A stretch of DNA of 38,588 nt, taken from assembly GCA_016932835.1 (NCBI GenBank), contig JAFGCD010000076.1, positions 1-38,588 on the forward strand, read 5' to 3'. Position numbers and translations under genes: made by a program. Source of the stretch: Sedimentisphaerales bacterium (lineage in GTDB: Bacteria > Planctomycetota > Phycisphaerae > Sedimentisphaerales > Anaerobacaceae). Positions 1 to 9,432 of this stretch are shown here, piece by piece (the stretch's first letter is position 1; each line of letters starts with the position of its first letter). A model generated the notes under the pieces. It did not search any database, was not told the origin of the DNA, and worked only from the letters and a program-made list of their open reading frames with translations.

Positions 1-1176
1 GATATTTCTCAGGGCCGCGCTCCCGATGGTTCAAGCAACTACGACTTCTTCGACCTGCCGACGCCCGGCGTTGCGAATACTTCTCCGCCGATAGTGACGA
101 CCGAGACGACAGTACTTGCTCCGGAGGCCGCGACGAAACGCGCGATTATTCCGACTTCACCTACTCACATACCGGCTGCCTGGAATTCGGATCCGGAATT
201 CAACGATGCTAATTGGCTGTCCTGTGTGGGCGCCCCGGGGGGTGTCGGTTATGAAACACATCCCACCGATACCACCAACTACGTCAGCCTGATTACTCTT
301 GACGTTGAAGCACAGATGGATGGAGTGAACGAGACTTGCTATATCCGCATTCCGTTTACCGTTGACGGCGAGGACCTGGCCGAATTCACTGACCTGACGC
401 TCAAGATACGATATGATGATGGATTTGTGGCGTATATCAACGGCACGCTGCTTGAGACGGCCACGCGCAACTTCAGCGGCACGCCAGCGTGGGATTCCGG
501 CGCCGACGATAGTCACGATGATCCGGAAGCAGTCAACTTCGAAGTCATCGATATCTCCGAGTACCTCGGCGCATTGAGAGCCGGCGAAAACGTTCTTGCT
601 ATCCAGGGCCTTAACTACGGTCTGACCAGCAGCGACTTTCTGATTTCGGCCGAGCTGGAGGCCTCGATTACGACGGTTGACTACGGCGAAGATCCGTTTG
701 TCGATGACAGGGACGTACTCGCGGGCCTGCGGATTACAGAGTTGATGTATCACGACCCGGCCAGTGGAAACTATGACTACATCGAATTAAAGAATATAAG
801 CGATACGGCTATCAAGCTTGACGGTGTGCGTTTTCTCGATGGCGTCCTGTTTGAATTCCCGGCTATGCAGCTTGCAGCCGGGGAGTATATCGTTGTCGTT
901 AGTGATGAAACGGCTTTCCGGACGCGCTACGGCTATGGTCCCAGAGTTGCAGGGACTTACACAGGGGGCTTAGACGGCGGCGGAGAGGACATAATCATGG
1001 CCCTTGCCTGGCCCTTGGAGGCTGCGATAATGAGGTTTGGCTACAAGGATACCTGGTATCCCAGCACCGACGGCGGCGGCCAATCGCTTCATATAGTCGA
1101 TCCGACCGCGCACCCGGCCACCTGGGACGATGCGGTAAGCTGGCGTGCCTCGGCGCCGAGTCCCGGCATGCCGTAG
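1..1176 (+). CDS. Lamin-tail-domain surface protein, 3' part (5' end outside window)
   Basis: The reading frame is open from the first base, so the true start lies upstream; 391 residues are visible. The first ~25 residues resemble the end of one lamin tail domain (motif FFDLPTPGVAN). A module of about 150 residues follows that commonly sits beside lamin tail domains in planctomycete and verrucomicrobial secreted proteins; its motifs are RYDDGFVAYINGT and NVLAIQGLNYG. A second lamin tail domain covers about bases 715-1050 (GLRITELMYHDP, then YDYIELKNIS). The protein ends with a short WRASAPSPG-type tail; no dockerin, PEP-CTERM or transmembrane anchor is seen. Such proteins are usually extracellular or cell-surface and some carry CotH kinase domains, but none is visible in this part. 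The function is unknown. A strong terminator follows directly. Confidence 0.85.
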   Translation, partial: DISQGRAPDGSSNYDFFDLPTPGVANTSPPIVTTETTVLAPEAATKRAIIPTSPTHIPAAWNSDPEFNDANWLSCVGAPGGVGYETHPTDTTNYVSLITLDVEAQMDGVNETCYIRIPFTVDGEDLAEFTDLTLKIRYDDGFVAYINGTLLETATRNFSGTPAWDSGADDSHDDPEAVNFEVIDISEYLGALRAGENVLAIQGLNYGLTSSDFLISAELEASITTVDYGEDPFVDDRDVLAGLRITELMYHDPASGNYDYIELKNISDTAIKLDGVRFLDGVLFEFPAMQLAAGEYIVVVSDETAFRTRYGYGPRVAGTYTGGLDGGGEDIIMALAWPLEAAIMRFGYKDTWYPSTDGGGQSLHIVDPTAHPATWDDAVSWRASAPSPGMP

Positions 1177-1198
1177 AAAATCGTGATAATAACAGCAA

Positions 1199-1240
1199 GC
1201 GAGCAGCCCGATCACAAAACAGGGGCTGCTCGCTTTTTTT
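1199..1240 (+). terminator. Intrinsic terminator after the lamin-tail gene
   Basis: A perfect 11-bp inverted repeat (GCGAGCAGCCC at 1199-1209, GGGCTGCTCGC at 1223-1233) with a 13-nt loop is followed directly by seven T at 1234-1240. It starts 22 bases after the stop codon of the upstream gene and separates it from the long gene run that begins at 1409. Confidence 0.9.
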
Positions 1241-1356
1241 ACGCGATTGATGTACGGCCAGGCCTGTTTGCCGCTGACGCGCAAAGCGTATCCATCCCTG
1301 CTTCCTTTGAATTGCATTAAGCATCCTATTGCCTGCCGTAAAGCGATACAGTATCA

Positions 1357-1384
1357 TTGATGCTGAAAATAGCTGTGATACAAT
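1357..1384 (+). promoter_or_regulatory. Candidate sigma-70-type promoter for the 1409-18271 gene run
   Basis: TTGATG (1357-1362), a 16-bp spacer and TACAAT (1379-1384) give a good -35/-10 pair. Transcription would start near 1391, about 18 bases before the ATG at 1409. An alternative pair, TTGCCT (1329-1334) with a 17-bp spacer and TATCAT (1352-1357), lies just upstream. The call rests on consensus match and position only. Confidence 0.5.
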
Positions 1385-1408
1385 GATCGATAGCGACGGA
1401 GACCCTTT

Positions 1409-2608
1409 ATGAGTGTCGCCGCGAAAAGACTTCTGGTGAATGCCGGGCTTATTGGAGTATGCCTGGTTTGTATGGTGGTGATGGTGCATCGCGGCGACGT
1501 CAAACGGGCCGGAGAGAGTGCGGTTGCTGTGCAGACCGAGGCCGTGCTTCCGGGGCAGGATAGCTGGCCTATGTTTCGCGGGGGGCAGGGGTTGTTGGGC
1601 AGAGCATCGGGTTCTCTGCCTGATTCCATGGAGCTTGCGTGGAAATTCAAGACCGGCGATCAGATCAAGTCGTCGCCGGCAATTGAGAACGGCATCGTGT
1701 ATATCGGTTCTGCCGATGCTAATGTCTATGCAGTTGATTTAGAGAGCGGGGAGCAAATCTGGGAGTACCATAGCAGTGACACTATCGAAGCGGCGCCTCT
1801 GGTAGTCGGCGGCTCGGTTTACATCGGGGCATTAGATGGCTTTGTGTTCGCCCTCGACGCCAACAGCGGCGAGTTCAAATGGAAATACGAAACCGAAGGG
1901 CAGATATCCGGCGGCGCCAACTGGGTTCTCTCGCCGGACGGCAAGGCTGTCCGGATTCTTGTGGGCAGCTATGACAATTATGTGCACTGCATTGACTCGG
2001 CCGACGGCAAAGCCGTCTGGAAATACGAAACAGCCAACTACATCAACGGCGCGGTGGCAGTCGCCGACGGCAAGGCGGCGTTCGGCGGCTGCGATGCCTT
2101 GATCCATATCGTTTCTATCGGTGACGGCCGCGGAGTCAAGCAGATCGATACCGGTTCTTACATCCCGGCGTCGGCGGCCATGGTCGATGGGCGGGTTTAC
2201 GTCGGCAACCACGGCAATGAATTTATCGCTGCGGAAATCGCCTCCGGTAAAATTGTGTGGCGGTATGAATGCGAAGATGCCGTATTTTCTTCGCCCGCCG
2301 TTGGCGAGGAGGTCGTTGTATTCGGGGCCAGAGACAAGCGTCTGCATTGCATTTCCCGGCAAGCCGGCAAGAAAGTCTGGACGTTTCAGGCATTGGGAGA
2401 GGTTGACAGCTCGCCGGTGATTTGCGGCGACAAGGTGGTAGCGGGCGCCGAGGACGGGCGAGTGTATATGCTCAGGCTCGCCGACGGGAGCAAAGTCTGG
2501 TCGTATGAGATCGGCCAGGCCGTTACCTCTTCACCTGCAGTGGCAAGAGGGATGATCGTGGTCGGCAGTGATGACGGTTGCCTATATGCTTTTCGTGCGA
2601 AAAAGTAG
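1409..2608 (+). CDS. Membrane-anchored PQQ-like beta-propeller protein
   Basis: The protein has 399 residues. A hydrophobic segment at about residues 9-26 (VNAGLIGVCLVCMVVMV) is a signal anchor, so the propeller should sit outside the cytoplasmic membrane. The rest is a series of about seven or eight PQQ-like/quinoprotein blades with the recurring pattern SSPAIENGIVYIGSADANVY, then a GEQIWEY-type strand. It begins with a WPMFRG motif typical of planctomycete propeller proteins. These proteins often bind no PQQ and act as scaffolds or BamB-like binding platforms; no catalytic residues can be assigned. It is the first gene after the promoter at 1357-1384. The ATG is preceded by a modest GGAG (CGGAGACCCTTT). 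A glycosyltransferase gene follows 17 bases after the stop. Confidence 0.85.
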   Translation: MSVAAKRLLVNAGLIGVCLVCMVVMVHRGDVKRAGESAVAVQTEAVLPGQDSWPMFRGGQGLLGRASGSLPDSMELAWKFKTGDQIKSSPAIENGIVYIGSADANVYAVDLESGEQIWEYHSSDTIEAAPLVVGGSVYIGALDGFVFALDANSGEFKWKYETEGQISGGANWVLSPDGKAVRILVGSYDNYVHCIDSADGKAVWKYETANYINGAVAVADGKAAFGGCDALIHIVSIGDGRGVKQIDTGSYIPASAAMVDGRVYVGNHGNEFIAAEIASGKIVWRYECEDAVFSSPAVGEEVVVFGARDKRLHCISRQAGKKVWTFQALGEVDSSPVICGDKVVAGAEDGRVYMLRLADGSKVWSYEIGQAVTSSPAVARGMIVVGSDDGCLYAFRAKK

Positions 2609-2625
2609 AGTAGGATGACGCGACT

Positions 2626-3918
2626 GTGAAAATTGTGCAGATAACACCGAGTTCGGGCGACAGCTTTTACTGTGAAAACTGTTTGCGCGATATCACTCTG
2701 GTGCGAGCTCTGCGCAAACTCGGGCACGATGTTGTAATGGTCCCGTTGTATCTGCCGTTACCTAACAACGAGGGCGCAACGACGGCTGATACCCCGCTTT
2801 TTTTCGGCGGCGTCAACGTTTATTTGCAGCAGAAATCGGCGATTTTCAGAAAGACACCTCGTTGGGTCGATAGGCTTTTAGACTCACCGTCACTGCTGAG
2901 ATGGCTTGGGCGCAATGCATCGATGACCAGCCCGCACGACCTCGGCAGGATGACACTCTCTATGCTGCGCGGTGAACACGGCAGGCAGACAAAGGAACTC
3001 GAAAGACTTCTTGGCTGGCTGGAATCCGAGGCAGATCGCGTTGATGTGATTTGCTTATCCAACATTCTCCTGCTTGGTATGGCAAGGCCGATAAAGGAAC
3101 GGCTTGATGCCGCGGTAGTCTGCCAGCTTCAGGATGAACATGGATTCCTTGACGCGCTGCCGTCGCCTTATGGCAGACAGGCCTGGGAACTGATTGTCGA
3201 ACATGCAAACGATGTCGATGTGTTCGTGGCGGTGAGCAAGTACTACGGGGATTTCATGCGGCAGAGGCTCGGAGTCGGGGCGGCACAGATGCATGTTGCC
3301 CATGTCGGGATTTCGCTGGACGGACGTGAACTCAGGGAAAAAGCCCCGGATGTCCCGACAGTTGGTTTTCTTTCACAGATGTGTTCGGTCAAGGGGCTGG
3401 ATACTCTGGTCGAAGCGTTCGTTTCCCTGAAGAAGAAGGAGCAGTTCAAGAATGCGAGACTGAGAATAGCCGGCGGCTATAGTGCGAGTGACAAGGCGTT
3501 TCTGAGGCACGTCCACCGGATGCTGAAGGATTCCGGGCTGTCCGGAAACGTGGACTTCCTGACGGATTTTGACGAAGCGGCGAAGATCGATTTTCTGAAT
3601 TCTCTTTCGGTGTTGTGTGTGCCTGAGAAGGCGCCCGCGGCCTGTGGCATGTACGTTCTCGAATCGCTTGCGGCGGGTGTGCCGGTGGTTCAGCCTCGAA
3701 GCGGCGTCTTCGTGGAACTGCTGGAAATGACAGGGGGCGGTCTCCTGTATGAGCCTGACGATGACGGCGAGCCGGCCCGCAGTATCGAGGCGCTGCTGCT
3801 CGATCCGAGTTACGCGGCGGAACTGGGAGAGAAGGGCAGGCATGCGGTATATGAAGAATTCGACATTGAGAAAACTACTGCACGAACGGTGCGTATATAC
3901 GAAGAAATAATCGGGTAA
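2626..3918 (+). CDS. GT4-type glycosyltransferase (GT-B fold)
   Basis: The 430-residue product matches a GT-B retaining glycosyltransferase. The N-terminal half starts MKIVQITPSSGDSFYCENCL, then ALRKLGHDVVMVPLYLPLP, the usual first Rossmann strand and helix with a CENC motif near residue 17. The C-terminal half has GFLSQMCSVKGLDTLVEAF (donor-domain start), then an E-x7-E-like element around PEKAPAACGMYVLESLAAG and a GVPVVQP strand, as in family 4 enzymes. Donor and acceptor sugars cannot be predicted. The start is GTG at 2626 with an AGGA upstream; the ATG at 2615 is in another frame and soon hits a stop. It lies between a propeller gene and an ABC exporter, which may hint at export of a glycosylated envelope product. 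Confidence 0.85.
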   Translation: MKIVQITPSSGDSFYCENCLRDITLVRALRKLGHDVVMVPLYLPLPNNEGATTADTPLFFGGVNVYLQQKSAIFRKTPRWVDRLLDSPSLLRWLGRNASMTSPHDLGRMTLSMLRGEHGRQTKELERLLGWLESEADRVDVICLSNILLLGMARPIKERLDAAVVCQLQDEHGFLDALPSPYGRQAWELIVEHANDVDVFVAVSKYYGDFMRQRLGVGAAQMHVAHVGISLDGRELREKAPDVPTVGFLSQMCSVKGLDTLVEAFVSLKKKEQFKNARLRIAGGYSASDKAFLRHVHRMLKDSGLSGNVDFLTDFDEAAKIDFLNSLSVLCVPEKAPAACGMYVLESLAAGVPVVQPRSGVFVELLEMTGGGLLYEPDDDGEPARSIEALLLDPSYAAELGEKGRHAVYEEFDIEKTTARTVRIYEEIIG

Positions 3919-3935
3919 AATCCGCGAGGATGATT

Positions 3936-4625
3936 ATGCTGGAACTTGTTGACGTATCGAAAAGTTATGAATCACCGGGCGGCGCCGAGCCCCTGAGCGT
4001 GCTGAAGGGGATTACGTTCAAGCTCGAAAAGGGCGAATCTGTTGCCGTGGTGGGGCCGTCGGGCAGCGGAAAGAGCACACTGCTCAATATCATCGGCGGA
4101 CTCGACCGTCCGTCGACCGGGCGGGTGCTGTTCGAAGGCAGAGATCTGGCCGAACTCGATGACACCGAGCTTGCGCATGTGCGAAATCAGGATATAGGCG
4201 TCGTTTTTCAGTTGCATCATCTGCTGGCGCAATGCACCGTGATCGAGAATGTTCTGATTCCGACGCTTGTGGAGAAGGGACGAACTTCGAAGAAGGAAGT
4301 CGAGGCTCGGGCGATTGACCTTTTGAGGCTGGTCGGGCTTGGAGAGCATATACTGCATCGGCCCGGGGAGTTGTCCGGCGGACAGCGGCAGCGTGTGGCG
4401 GTTGTCAGGGCTTTGATCAATCGGCCTGGGTTGCTGCTCGCCGACGAGCCTACCGGATCACTCGATGCGGATTCTTCGCAGAACATCAGTGATTTGCTCG
4501 TCGAGTTGAACCGCAGAGAGAAAGTAGCGATGATAGTCGTGACGCATTCTCAGGCCCTCGCAGAACGAATCGGGCGGGTCATGGAATTGGATAGGGGCCG
4601 GCTGAAAAACAGGAGCGGTGAATGA
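3936..4625 (+). CDS. ABC transporter ATP-binding protein, LolD/MacB type
   Basis: This is the cytoplasmic ATPase of an ABC exporter; about 229 residues is the usual size for the LolD/MacB/FtsE group. Walker A is GPSGSGKST at about residues 40-48, the signature is LSGGQRQRV near 146, Walker B is LLLADEPTGSLD near 167, and the H-loop is VVTHS near 203. An ATG at 3930 is also in frame, but the only ribosome binding site (GAGG, 3926-3929) touches it with no spacing and lies six bases before the ATG at 3936, so 3936 is preferred. The stop overlaps the start of the permease gene (ATGA), indicating translational coupling and one complex. The substrate is unknown; lipoproteins or other envelope molecules are typical for this subfamily. 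Confidence 0.92.
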   Translation: MLELVDVSKSYESPGGAEPLSVLKGITFKLEKGESVAVVGPSGSGKSTLLNIIGGLDRPSTGRVLFEGRDLAELDDTELAHVRNQDIGVVFQLHHLLAQCTVIENVLIPTLVEKGRTSKKEVEARAIDLLRLVGLGEHILHRPGELSGGQRQRVAVVRALINRPGLLLADEPTGSLDADSSQNISDLLVELNRREKVAMIVVTHSQALAERIGRVMELDRGRLKNRSGE

Positions 4626-7600
4626 GTTTGTGGAGACTCATCAAAAACAGCCTTGTCTTCTATTGGAGGACAAACGTTGGCGTGCTGCTCGCCGTGGCGG
4701 TGAGCACCGCTGTTTTGACGGGTGCTCTGGTGGTAGGCGACTCGGTGCGTCACAGCCTGATGGTGATGGCCGATGAGCGATTGGGTCGCGTACAGCTTGC
4801 CCTTGTTGCGCAGAACAGATTCTTCAAGGCCGACCTTGCCGACGAGTTGTCGGCCGAACTGAATGCGGATGTCGCTCCGGTCTTGCAGTTGCGGGGCCTG
4901 ATTGCCAACAGCGACGATACCGCCCTGGCAAACCGGGTCGAGGTGCTCGGCGTTGACGAGCGTTTCTTTGGGGTGGGAGCCCGGTCGGGCGACGGGCAAT
5001 TCCGGCTCGATTGGGGCGAAGGGGTCGTTCTCAATGAGCCGCTCGCCGAGAGGCTCGGTGTTGGCGTCGGCGACGAAGTCAAGATGAGAATCGAGAAGCC
5101 GGGATTGATGCCGCGAGAGGTCCCGCTGACGCCCGATTCGGACTTGTCCTTTTTCGCCCGGCTTACAGTCAAAGCCGTCGCCGGCAGATCGCAATTCGGA
5201 CGATTCAGTTTGCAGGCCAATCAGATTCCGCCGTTGAATGTATTTGTGCCGATTCGATGGCTGCAGGAGAATCTTGGTCAGAGATCTCGGGCCAACATAC
5301 TTTTGGTCGCTGCCGGCGGCGAAAATGATATAACTGTCGAGAAAGCCGACGCCGCAATAAGAAAACGATGGCGGCTTGGTGACGCCGGTCTTGAGCTTCG
5401 CACGCTCAGGGGCCGGCAGGTCCTGGAGATGCGCAGCAGCAGGGTCTTTATAGATCGTTCCCTGACGGATGCTGCTATGCGTATCGGTGACAATGCTGTT
5501 GGTGTATTGACGTATTTTGTGGACGAACTTCGCCGTGGACCGAAGTCAGCTCCTTATTCCACCGTTGCCGCCATGACGCCGGCGGCGGACGGCGTTATTC
5601 CTCACGACATGCAGGATGATGAAATTCTCATTAATCAGTGGCTGGCCGATGATGTCGGTGCGAAAGTCGGTGATTCGATGGAAATTGCGTATTCCGTCAT
5701 CGGTTCTATGAAGAAGCTTGAGAAGCGTAAATCGAGCTTTGTAGTTCGCGACATATTGCCCATGGAAAGGCCGGCCATGGATCCGAACCTGATGCCGGAA
5801 TTTCCGGGTCTGGCGGATGTGGATAACTGCAGGGACTGGGAGCCCGGAATCACAATCGATCTCGATGAAATACGAGACAAAGACGAAGAGTATTGGAACC
5901 GTTATCGCGGTACGCCCAAGGCCTTTGTGACGCTGGCGGCGGGCCAGGCGATGTGGGCCAACCGTTATGGGAATATGACAGCCGTTCGGTACCCGCTGGC
6001 CGCCGCATCCGAAGAACAGATCGCACAAGAGTTGCTCGCGAAGGTTGATCCCGGTTCGGTAGGCTTATTTTTCCAGCCTGTGCGCCAGCGCGGCGCAAAG
6101 GCGGGGAGCGAATCGAGTTATTTCGGCTGGCTTTTTCTTGGCCTGAGCTTCTTTCTCATAGCTGCCGCGGTCGTTTTGACGGGCCTGTTATTCGTGTTCG
6201 GAGTCGAAGGACGCAGCGAGCAGATCGGCACATTGCTGGCGTTGGGATTCTCGCCGAAGCTGATAAGATTGTTGCTGATTGCAGAGGGAGGACTCGTGGC
6301 ATTGCTCGGGGCGATTGCAGGAACCGGCGCGGCGCTGCTTTATACGAAAGTGATGGTTGTTGTGCTCTCATCGGTTACACAAGGCTCGGCAATATACTTT
6401 TATGTCAAGACAACTACCTTGATCGCAGGCGCCTCTGCGGCGGTTGTGATTTCCCTGTGTGCAATATGGCTGACTCTGCGCAGGCAGGTGTCGATGACTA
6501 CCCGCGAGCTTCTCTCCGGTGCGGGACGATGGCAGTTTTTCGGGGCAAGCATTCTATCGCGAGGCAAGACGGGATTTTTTGTGGCGGTCGCTGCGGTGAT
6601 CGGCGCGGTGGTTTTGCCGGTTATGGTCGGCAGCGAACAGAGCACCGCCGTTGCCGGGGCGTTTTTCGGCTCCGGGGCGATGCTCCTAACCGCCGGGATC
6701 GCATTTAGCAGCGCCGTGTTAAAGGTCATGGCCGGCAGCGGGAGAAAACCATTATCGTCCCTGGTTGGCCTGGGGCTGCGCAACTGCAGCAGGCGAACGG
6801 GACGAAGCCTGGCCGTTGTGGCGTTGCTTGCCTGCGGGATATTTCTGGTTATAGCAGTAGAGGTATTCAGACACGACCCTCTGGCCCACGCCGAAAGGCG
6901 GGATTCCGGCACGGGCGGTTTTGCACTGTACGGCGAGTCGGCTATCGGAATTCTCCACGACCTCAACAGCGACGAGGGACGGCGCTCTATGCTGCTCGAC
7001 AGCAACGTCCTCGAAGGCGTTGAGATTGTTCAAATGCGGGTTCGCGACGGGGATGACGCCAGTTGTTTCAACCTGAATCGGGCCCAGACACCTCGCTTAC
7101 TGGGCGTTCGTTCAGTTCAGTTGCTTAATCGAGGCTCTTTCAGCTTCGCCTCAACCAGAACGGGCATCAAGGGTGAGGCTGCCTGGGACTTGCTCAACGA
7201 TTATGAGGACGATAATATAGTGCCTGCTGTTGGCGACATCGCGACTATTACCTGGGCTCTCGGCAAGTCTCTTGGCGATGACATCGAGTACAGCGACGAG
7301 AAAGGCCGCAAGTTTTCCGTTCGGCTGGTTGGGATGCTGGGAAATTCAATCCTTCAGGGCAGCCTGCTCATTGCCGAATCGCAATTTATCAAGCGGTTTC
7401 CCTCGGAGGATGGTTATCGTCTGTTGCTTGTCGATGCTCCGCCGGAGAGAATTGGCGCGGTGGCCGAGCACCTTTCTTCTCGGCTGACGGATTTCGGGCT
7501 CGGACTTTCTTCCGCCAGGCAGCGTCTGGCGGCATTTGGCCGGATCGAAAGCACGTATATTTCGATATTTGAGATTTTAGGCGGCCTTGGACTTGTCCTC

Positions 7601-7933
7601 GGCAGTGTGGGCCTGGGGCTCGTAGTGTTGCGCAATATGCTCGAACGCCGAAACGAGCTTGCAATGCTGCAGGCAGTAGGGTTTAATAAGGCGTCGCTGA
7701 AACGAATGATCTTCTACGAACATTCGGGGCTGATGCTCGCCGGCCTGGTTTGCGGGGCCGGTGCTGCGCTCATTGCTGTTGCGCCCGCTCTCAAAGCGCC
7801 GGCCGGGGTTGTTCCGTATGTTTCACTGAGCTTTACGGTTGCTGCGATAGCACTCAGCGGCATTGTATGGATATGGATTGCGACGGTATTAGCGCTGAGA
7901 GGTGCGATGCTGGATGCTTTGCGAAGTGAGTAA
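4622..7933 (+). CDS. FtsX/MacB-type ABC transporter permease, double-length
   Basis: The 1103-residue membrane protein is the partner of the ATPase encoded directly upstream, whose stop codon overlaps this ATG. A hydrophobic segment at about 18-40 is followed by a large extracytoplasmic MacB-like region. FtsX-type helices cluster at about 501-528, 548-580 and 597-620. A second set follows at about 651-669, 678-705 and 729-750, then another soluble region and three C-terminal helices at about 980-1005, 1033-1056 and 1068-1097. Two FtsX domains in one chain mean a single polypeptide could serve as both halves of the transporter. The motif GALVVGDSVRHSL just after the first helix is typical of such large permeases. 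No periplasmic adaptor or outer-membrane partner is encoded nearby, so the export route past the membrane is open. Confidence 0.9.
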   Translation: MSLWRLIKNSLVFYWRTNVGVLLAVAVSTAVLTGALVVGDSVRHSLMVMADERLGRVQLALVAQNRFFKADLADELSAELNADVAPVLQLRGLIANSDDTALANRVEVLGVDERFFGVGARSGDGQFRLDWGEGVVLNEPLAERLGVGVGDEVKMRIEKPGLMPREVPLTPDSDLSFFARLTVKAVAGRSQFGRFSLQANQIPPLNVFVPIRWLQENLGQRSRANILLVAAGGENDITVEKADAAIRKRWRLGDAGLELRTLRGRQVLEMRSSRVFIDRSLTDAAMRIGDNAVGVLTYFVDELRRGPKSAPYSTVAAMTPAADGVIPHDMQDDEILINQWLADDVGAKVGDSMEIAYSVIGSMKKLEKRKSSFVVRDILPMERPAMDPNLMPEFPGLADVDNCRDWEPGITIDLDEIRDKDEEYWNRYRGTPKAFVTLAAGQAMWANRYGNMTAVRYPLAAASEEQIAQELLAKVDPGSVGLFFQPVRQRGAKAGSESSYFGWLFLGLSFFLIAAAVVLTGLLFVFGVEGRSEQIGTLLALGFSPKLIRLLLIAEGGLVALLGAIAGTGAALLYTKVMVVVLSSVTQGSAIYFYVKTTTLIAGASAAVVISLCAIWLTLRRQVSMTTRELLSGAGRWQFFGASILSRGKTGFFVAVAAVIGAVVLPVMVGSEQSTAVAGAFFGSGAMLLTAGIAFSSAVLKVMAGSGRKPLSSLVGLGLRNCSRRTGRSLAVVALLACGIFLVIAVEVFRHDPLAHAERRDSGTGGFALYGESAIGILHDLNSDEGRRSMLLDSNVLEGVEIVQMRVRDGDDASCFNLNRAQTPRLLGVRSVQLLNRGSFSFASTRTGIKGEAAWDLLNDYEDDNIVPAVGDIATITWALGKSLGDDIEYSDEKGRKFSVRLVGMLGNSILQGSLLIAESQFIKRFPSEDGYRLLLVDAPPERIGAVAEHLSSRLTDFGLGLSSARQRLAAFGRIESTYISIFEILGGLGLVLGSVGLGLVVLRNMLERRNELAMLQAVGFNKASLKRMIFYEHSGLMLAGLVCGAGAALIAVAPALKAPAGVVPYVSLSFTVAAIALSGIVWIWIATVLALRGAMLDALRSE

Positions 7934-7960
7934 GTCGGCCGGGCAGGTCGCAGGGATTGT

Positions 7961-9370
7961 ATGAAGTTCATAGCCGGGATAATACCAGTAGCAATAGCGA
8001 TTGTCGGCGTTATATCGATGTATATGTGGCTTGGCGGCGATGCGCTCGAGGAGTGTGATCCGCGTTTGCCGGGCGCCGACGGCAGGCCCAAAAGCGTAGT
8101 TGGCGCCGATGAACCAATCAAGATAGCCGGGCAGACCGTCAAATCCGACGGCATCCCCACTGATTTGCCGGGCACCTGGCCTCGATTCAGAGGCCCGGAC
8201 TTCGACGGAATAAGCAAAGAACAGGTGGATTTGGCTGCTGCCTGGCCGGAGCAAGGGCCTGATGTGCTGTGGTCTATAGAACTCGGGGAAGGGTATGCCG
8301 GCGCCGCCGTGCTGGCAGGGCGAGTTTATATCATTGATTATGACCATGAGAAAAACGCCGACGCCATTAGATGCCTGTCACTCGCCGACGGCAAAGAAAT
8401 ATGGCGTTATTCTTATCCCGTAAAAGTCAAACGATGGCACGGCATGAGTCGCGCCGTCCCCGCAGTGACGGATAAATATCTCGTGGCCATGGGCCCTAAG
8501 TGTCACGTTACCTGCGTTGACTCGATGACCGGTGAGTTCCACTGGATGTTCAACCTTGTCAGAGAGTTCAACACGAAGATTCCCCAGTGGTACACCGCAC
8601 AGTGCCCGCTGATAGAAAACGGCAAGGCGATAATCGCACCGGCCGGCGATGTCCTTATGATGGCCGTCGATTGCGAAACCGGCGAAATAGCATGGAAAAC
8701 ACCCAATCCCAAGGGCTGGGTGATGACGCATTCGTCTATTGTGCCGATGGAGTTCGGCGGCAAGCGATTCTATATCTACTGCGGCGGCGACCAGATCGCA
8801 GGAGGGGTCGTCGGCGTCTCGGCGGAAGACGGCAGCGTGTTGTGGGAATACGAAGACTGGAAAGTGCGATTTAATGTCCCGATGCCGGTGATTGTAGGGT
8901 CTGACAGAATATTTTTTTCCGCAGGCTACAGCCAGACGGAGAAGGGGTGCACAATGCTGCGTCTCACGGAGACCGAAGGCAGGATAGTCGCCCAATCTGA
9001 GTTCCTGCATGGTACGGACGTTTTCGGCTCGATACAGCAGAGCCCGATATTCTACGACGGGCATATATTCGGAGTCAGGCCGGACGGCCAGTTGGTCTGC
9101 CTCGACCTCAAGGGCGAAGTTGCCTGGGCCAGCACGAGCGCAAATACATTCGGTTCCGGACCTTACGCCATCGCTCAGGGTCGTATCTATATTATGGATG
9201 ATTCCGGCATGCTCACCCTGGTGCAGGCTTCGTCCGCTGGTTATGTCCAGATCGACCAAGCTCGTGTTATGGACGGGCATGAAACGTGGGGGCCTATGGC
9301 GATTGCCTCGGGCCGGCTGATTGTACGAGATATGCACAGCATGGTGTGTCTTGGTATCTCCGGGCAGTAG
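7961..9370 (+). CDS. Membrane-anchored PQQ-like beta-propeller protein
   Basis: The product has 469 residues. One hydrophobic segment at about residues 3-24 (IAGIIPVAIAIVGVISMYMW) anchors it, and a PQQ-like propeller follows. The propeller opens with TWPRFRGPDFDG, the W-x-x-FRGP motif common to planctomycete propeller proteins. Blades are marked by repeated GKEIWRY, GEIAWKT and GSVLWEY turns about every 50 residues. Several cysteines are scattered but form no clear metal or haem motif. It starts 27 bases after the permease gene, so it belongs to the same run. The product differs clearly from the 399-residue propeller at 1409, so this is not a simple recent duplication. Whether it binds PQQ is not evident. 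Confidence 0.85.
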   Translation: MKFIAGIIPVAIAIVGVISMYMWLGGDALEECDPRLPGADGRPKSVVGADEPIKIAGQTVKSDGIPTDLPGTWPRFRGPDFDGISKEQVDLAAAWPEQGPDVLWSIELGEGYAGAAVLAGRVYIIDYDHEKNADAIRCLSLADGKEIWRYSYPVKVKRWHGMSRAVPAVTDKYLVAMGPKCHVTCVDSMTGEFHWMFNLVREFNTKIPQWYTAQCPLIENGKAIIAPAGDVLMMAVDCETGEIAWKTPNPKGWVMTHSSIVPMEFGGKRFYIYCGGDQIAGGVVGVSAEDGSVLWEYEDWKVRFNVPMPVIVGSDRIFFSAGYSQTEKGCTMLRLTETEGRIVAQSEFLHGTDVFGSIQQSPIFYDGHIFGVRPDGQLVCLDLKGEVAWASTSANTFGSGPYAIAQGRIYIMDDSGMLTLVQASSAGYVQIDQARVMDGHETWGPMAIASGRLIVRDMHSMVCLGISGQ

Positions 9371-9432
9371 CAGTGCGAACTTGTTCAAAATAATTTATAA
9401 TGAATTGTCTCATAAATGACTAAGGCGATCGG

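Noticed and set aside
9381..9401. TTGTTC followed by TATAAT before the NHL gene
   Set aside because: The spacer is only nine bases, so this pair cannot form a normal promoter; the TATAAT alone is noted in the gene entry.
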